Assembly (NCBI GenBank): GCA_029262055.1
Contig: JAJDAD010000063.1
Coordinates: 124,001-188,000, forward strand
Source: Candidatus Zhuqueibacterota bacterium
GTDB lineage: Bacteria > Zhuqueibacterota > Zhuqueibacteria > Oceanimicrobiales > Oceanimicrobiaceae
Reading direction: 5' to 3'
DNA: 64,000 bases
Every line of letters starts with the position of its first letter. The first letter of the stretch is position 1. Positions 63,137-64,000 of this stretch are shown here, one piece after another. The notes beneath the pieces are model-generated. The model had not been told where the DNA came from. It searched no databases and was given only the letters and a program-made list of their open reading frames with translations. A program made the translations under genes and the position numbers.

Positions 63137-64000
63137 TCAGAAACGGAAGGCGAAAGAAACAAATACTTTGTTTACCTTGATGTCCTCAACATAGTCGCCA
63201 ATGTCATTGGTTTGAGACAGGCCATTATTAAAACGTTTCCAGAAACCGTGGACGTAGGCCAGATCCAGGCGAACCTGTTTGTCAACCAGAAAACCAAGCC
63301 CGGCTGAGAGAAACTGCTTGTCCTCGTCGCTATCCGCATCCTGGAACACAGATGGGTCGAGGAAGTAGCCGGCTCTAAAACTCAACCCGGTTAGCGGCAA
63401 AGTAAATTCGCCTCCAAGCCTGACGCGGGTGGTGGCGCGGTAGGTATTTCGAATGGTGCGATTGGCCTCGTTTTCAGTTACCGGATTGCCGTTTTCGTCA
63501 GTAAATGGCGGATCGCTGTTGTACTCGATCTGAGACCAGTCATTATATTCCACGTCCCCGGAAAAGACAAAGTTGAGCAGGTGCAAAGACGCCCCACCCG
63601 AAAATGCCCACGGAGACTGAATCTCGTACTCGGTAACGCCTTCGTCAAAGAATGACTCATCCCCATCAACCACACCATCATCACCCAACAACTCAGTATC
63701 AGTAAAGAAGTTCTCGTCGACATTCAGTATGATCGGTGACGCGATGGTAGCGCCGAGGTGAAGCATAGGGCTAACCCGAAAGAGCCCCCCGACCTTCGCA
63801 TTGAAACCGGTAATATCTGAGTTGACATTGTCTTCGACAGTGAAAGTGTCAAAGGTCCACAGGTCGTCACGATCACTCTCGAAAAAGGTGGACTCAAAGT
63901 CAGTTCCACCGGCCCAGAAGTTTAATCCCAAGCCCACAGAAACGTTCGGGGAAACGTCGACCGCGCCAGCCAGGCTCCACAGATTCAGGCTGCCGTGCTC
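63137..64000 (-). CDS. FadL/OmpP1-type outer-membrane transport protein, 5' end outside window
   Basis: 288 residues of the C-terminal part are present; the frame is open to the window edge. SPNVSVGLGLNF, GFNAKVGGLFRVSPMLHLGATI and RVRLGGEFTLPLTGLSFRAGYFLDPSVF are strands typical of FadL-like barrels, which let hydrophobic compounds through the outer membrane. It ends FVSFAFRF with the terminal Phe needed for barrel insertion. Acidic loops (DDGVVDGDESFFDEG) face outside. Confidence 0.85.
   Translation of the reverse strand, partial: EHGSLNLWSLAGAVDVSPNVSVGLGLNFWAGGTDFESTFFESDRDDLWTFDTFTVEDNVNSDITGFNAKVGGLFRVSPMLHLGATIASPIILNVDENFFTDTELLGDDGVVDGDESFFDEGVTEYEIQSPWAFSGGASLHLLNFVFSGDVEYNDWSQIEYNSDPPFTDENGNPVTENEANRTIRNTYRATTRVRLGGEFTLPLTGLSFRAGYFLDPSVFQDADSDEDKQFLSAGLGFLVDKQVRLDLAYVHGFWKRFNNGLSQTNDIGDYVEDIKVNKVFVSFAFRF

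Noticed and set aside
1-64000. CRISPR array
   Set aside because: No run of short, evenly spaced direct repeats was seen.

Overview
The window looks like chromosome of an uncultured-type member of the FCB (Fibrobacteres-Chlorobi-Bacteroidetes) superphylum, for example a KSB1-, Calditrichota- or Ignavibacteria-like lineage. The main support is two intact proteins, and remnants of others, ending in type IX secretion sorting domains with the NFPNPFNP style of motif. Multiheme c-type cytochromes, a GWxTD-domain protein and several outer-membrane barrels fit the same picture. The phylum assignment is inference. UGA is used as an ordinary stop in many genes here, so the genetic code is standard.

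Region 1 (1-9.4 kb, all minus strand) is an extracytoplasmic electron-transfer locus. It has two beta-propeller/multiheme cytochrome pairs (7844-5119 and 1121-1). Between them lies a two-component system whose sensor kinase carries a CxxCH haem c motif in its extracytoplasmic domain and whose regulator is an NtrC-type sigma54 activator. GG-N10-GC sigma54 promoters with a shared 16-bp enhancer-like palindrome lie in front of the tetrahaem cytochrome (tandem sites 21 bp apart) and in front of the kinase gene, so the circuit probably controls itself and the cytochrome. Region 2 (9.6-17.1 kb) is housekeeping: pyrophosphatase, TPR protein, sugar epimerase, oligoendopeptidase F and ClpB.

Region 3 (17.1-25.5 kb) is AT-richer and littered with debris. 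It holds two type IX cargo proteins, a REP hairpin beside a RAYT transposase remnant, fragments of a sorting domain and of an RHS protein, a SRPBCC/ECF-sigma pair, carbonic anhydrase, a DUF420 protein and a small barrel. Region 4 (25.6-33.7 kb) has the pstSCAB operon, a MauE/thioredoxin-like protein, tRNA-Val(CAC) and an M1 aminopeptidase. Region 5 (33.7-36.4 kb) is a small AT-rich island of unknown membrane and secreted proteins between two 19-bp direct repeats, ending in a frameshifted XRE regulator.

Region 6 (36.4-54.7 kb) carries an OPT transporter, DoxX, amidase and a complete tsaE-tsaB-tsaC-tsaD operon for t6A tRNA modification. It continues with gamma-glutamyltransferase, a flavoprotein fused to a NapH-like membrane ferredoxin, TrpF overlapping a secreted DUF2252 protein, EF-P, a 38-codon membrane peptide gene, threonine synthase and a YhaM-like nuclease. 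Region 7 (54.7-64 kb, minus strand) has a penicillin-acylase-family hydrolase, barrels, an RmlC-like epimerase, a GWxTD/TPR protein and a metallophosphatase gene with an in-frame UGA. That UGA sits exactly where relatives have the last Cys of PCGC and is followed by a bacterial SECIS-like hairpin, so it is very probably a selenoprotein.

A roughly 130-140 bp palindromic repeat occurs three times (7914, 9648, 53426). No CRISPR array, rRNA or intact insertion sequence was seen.
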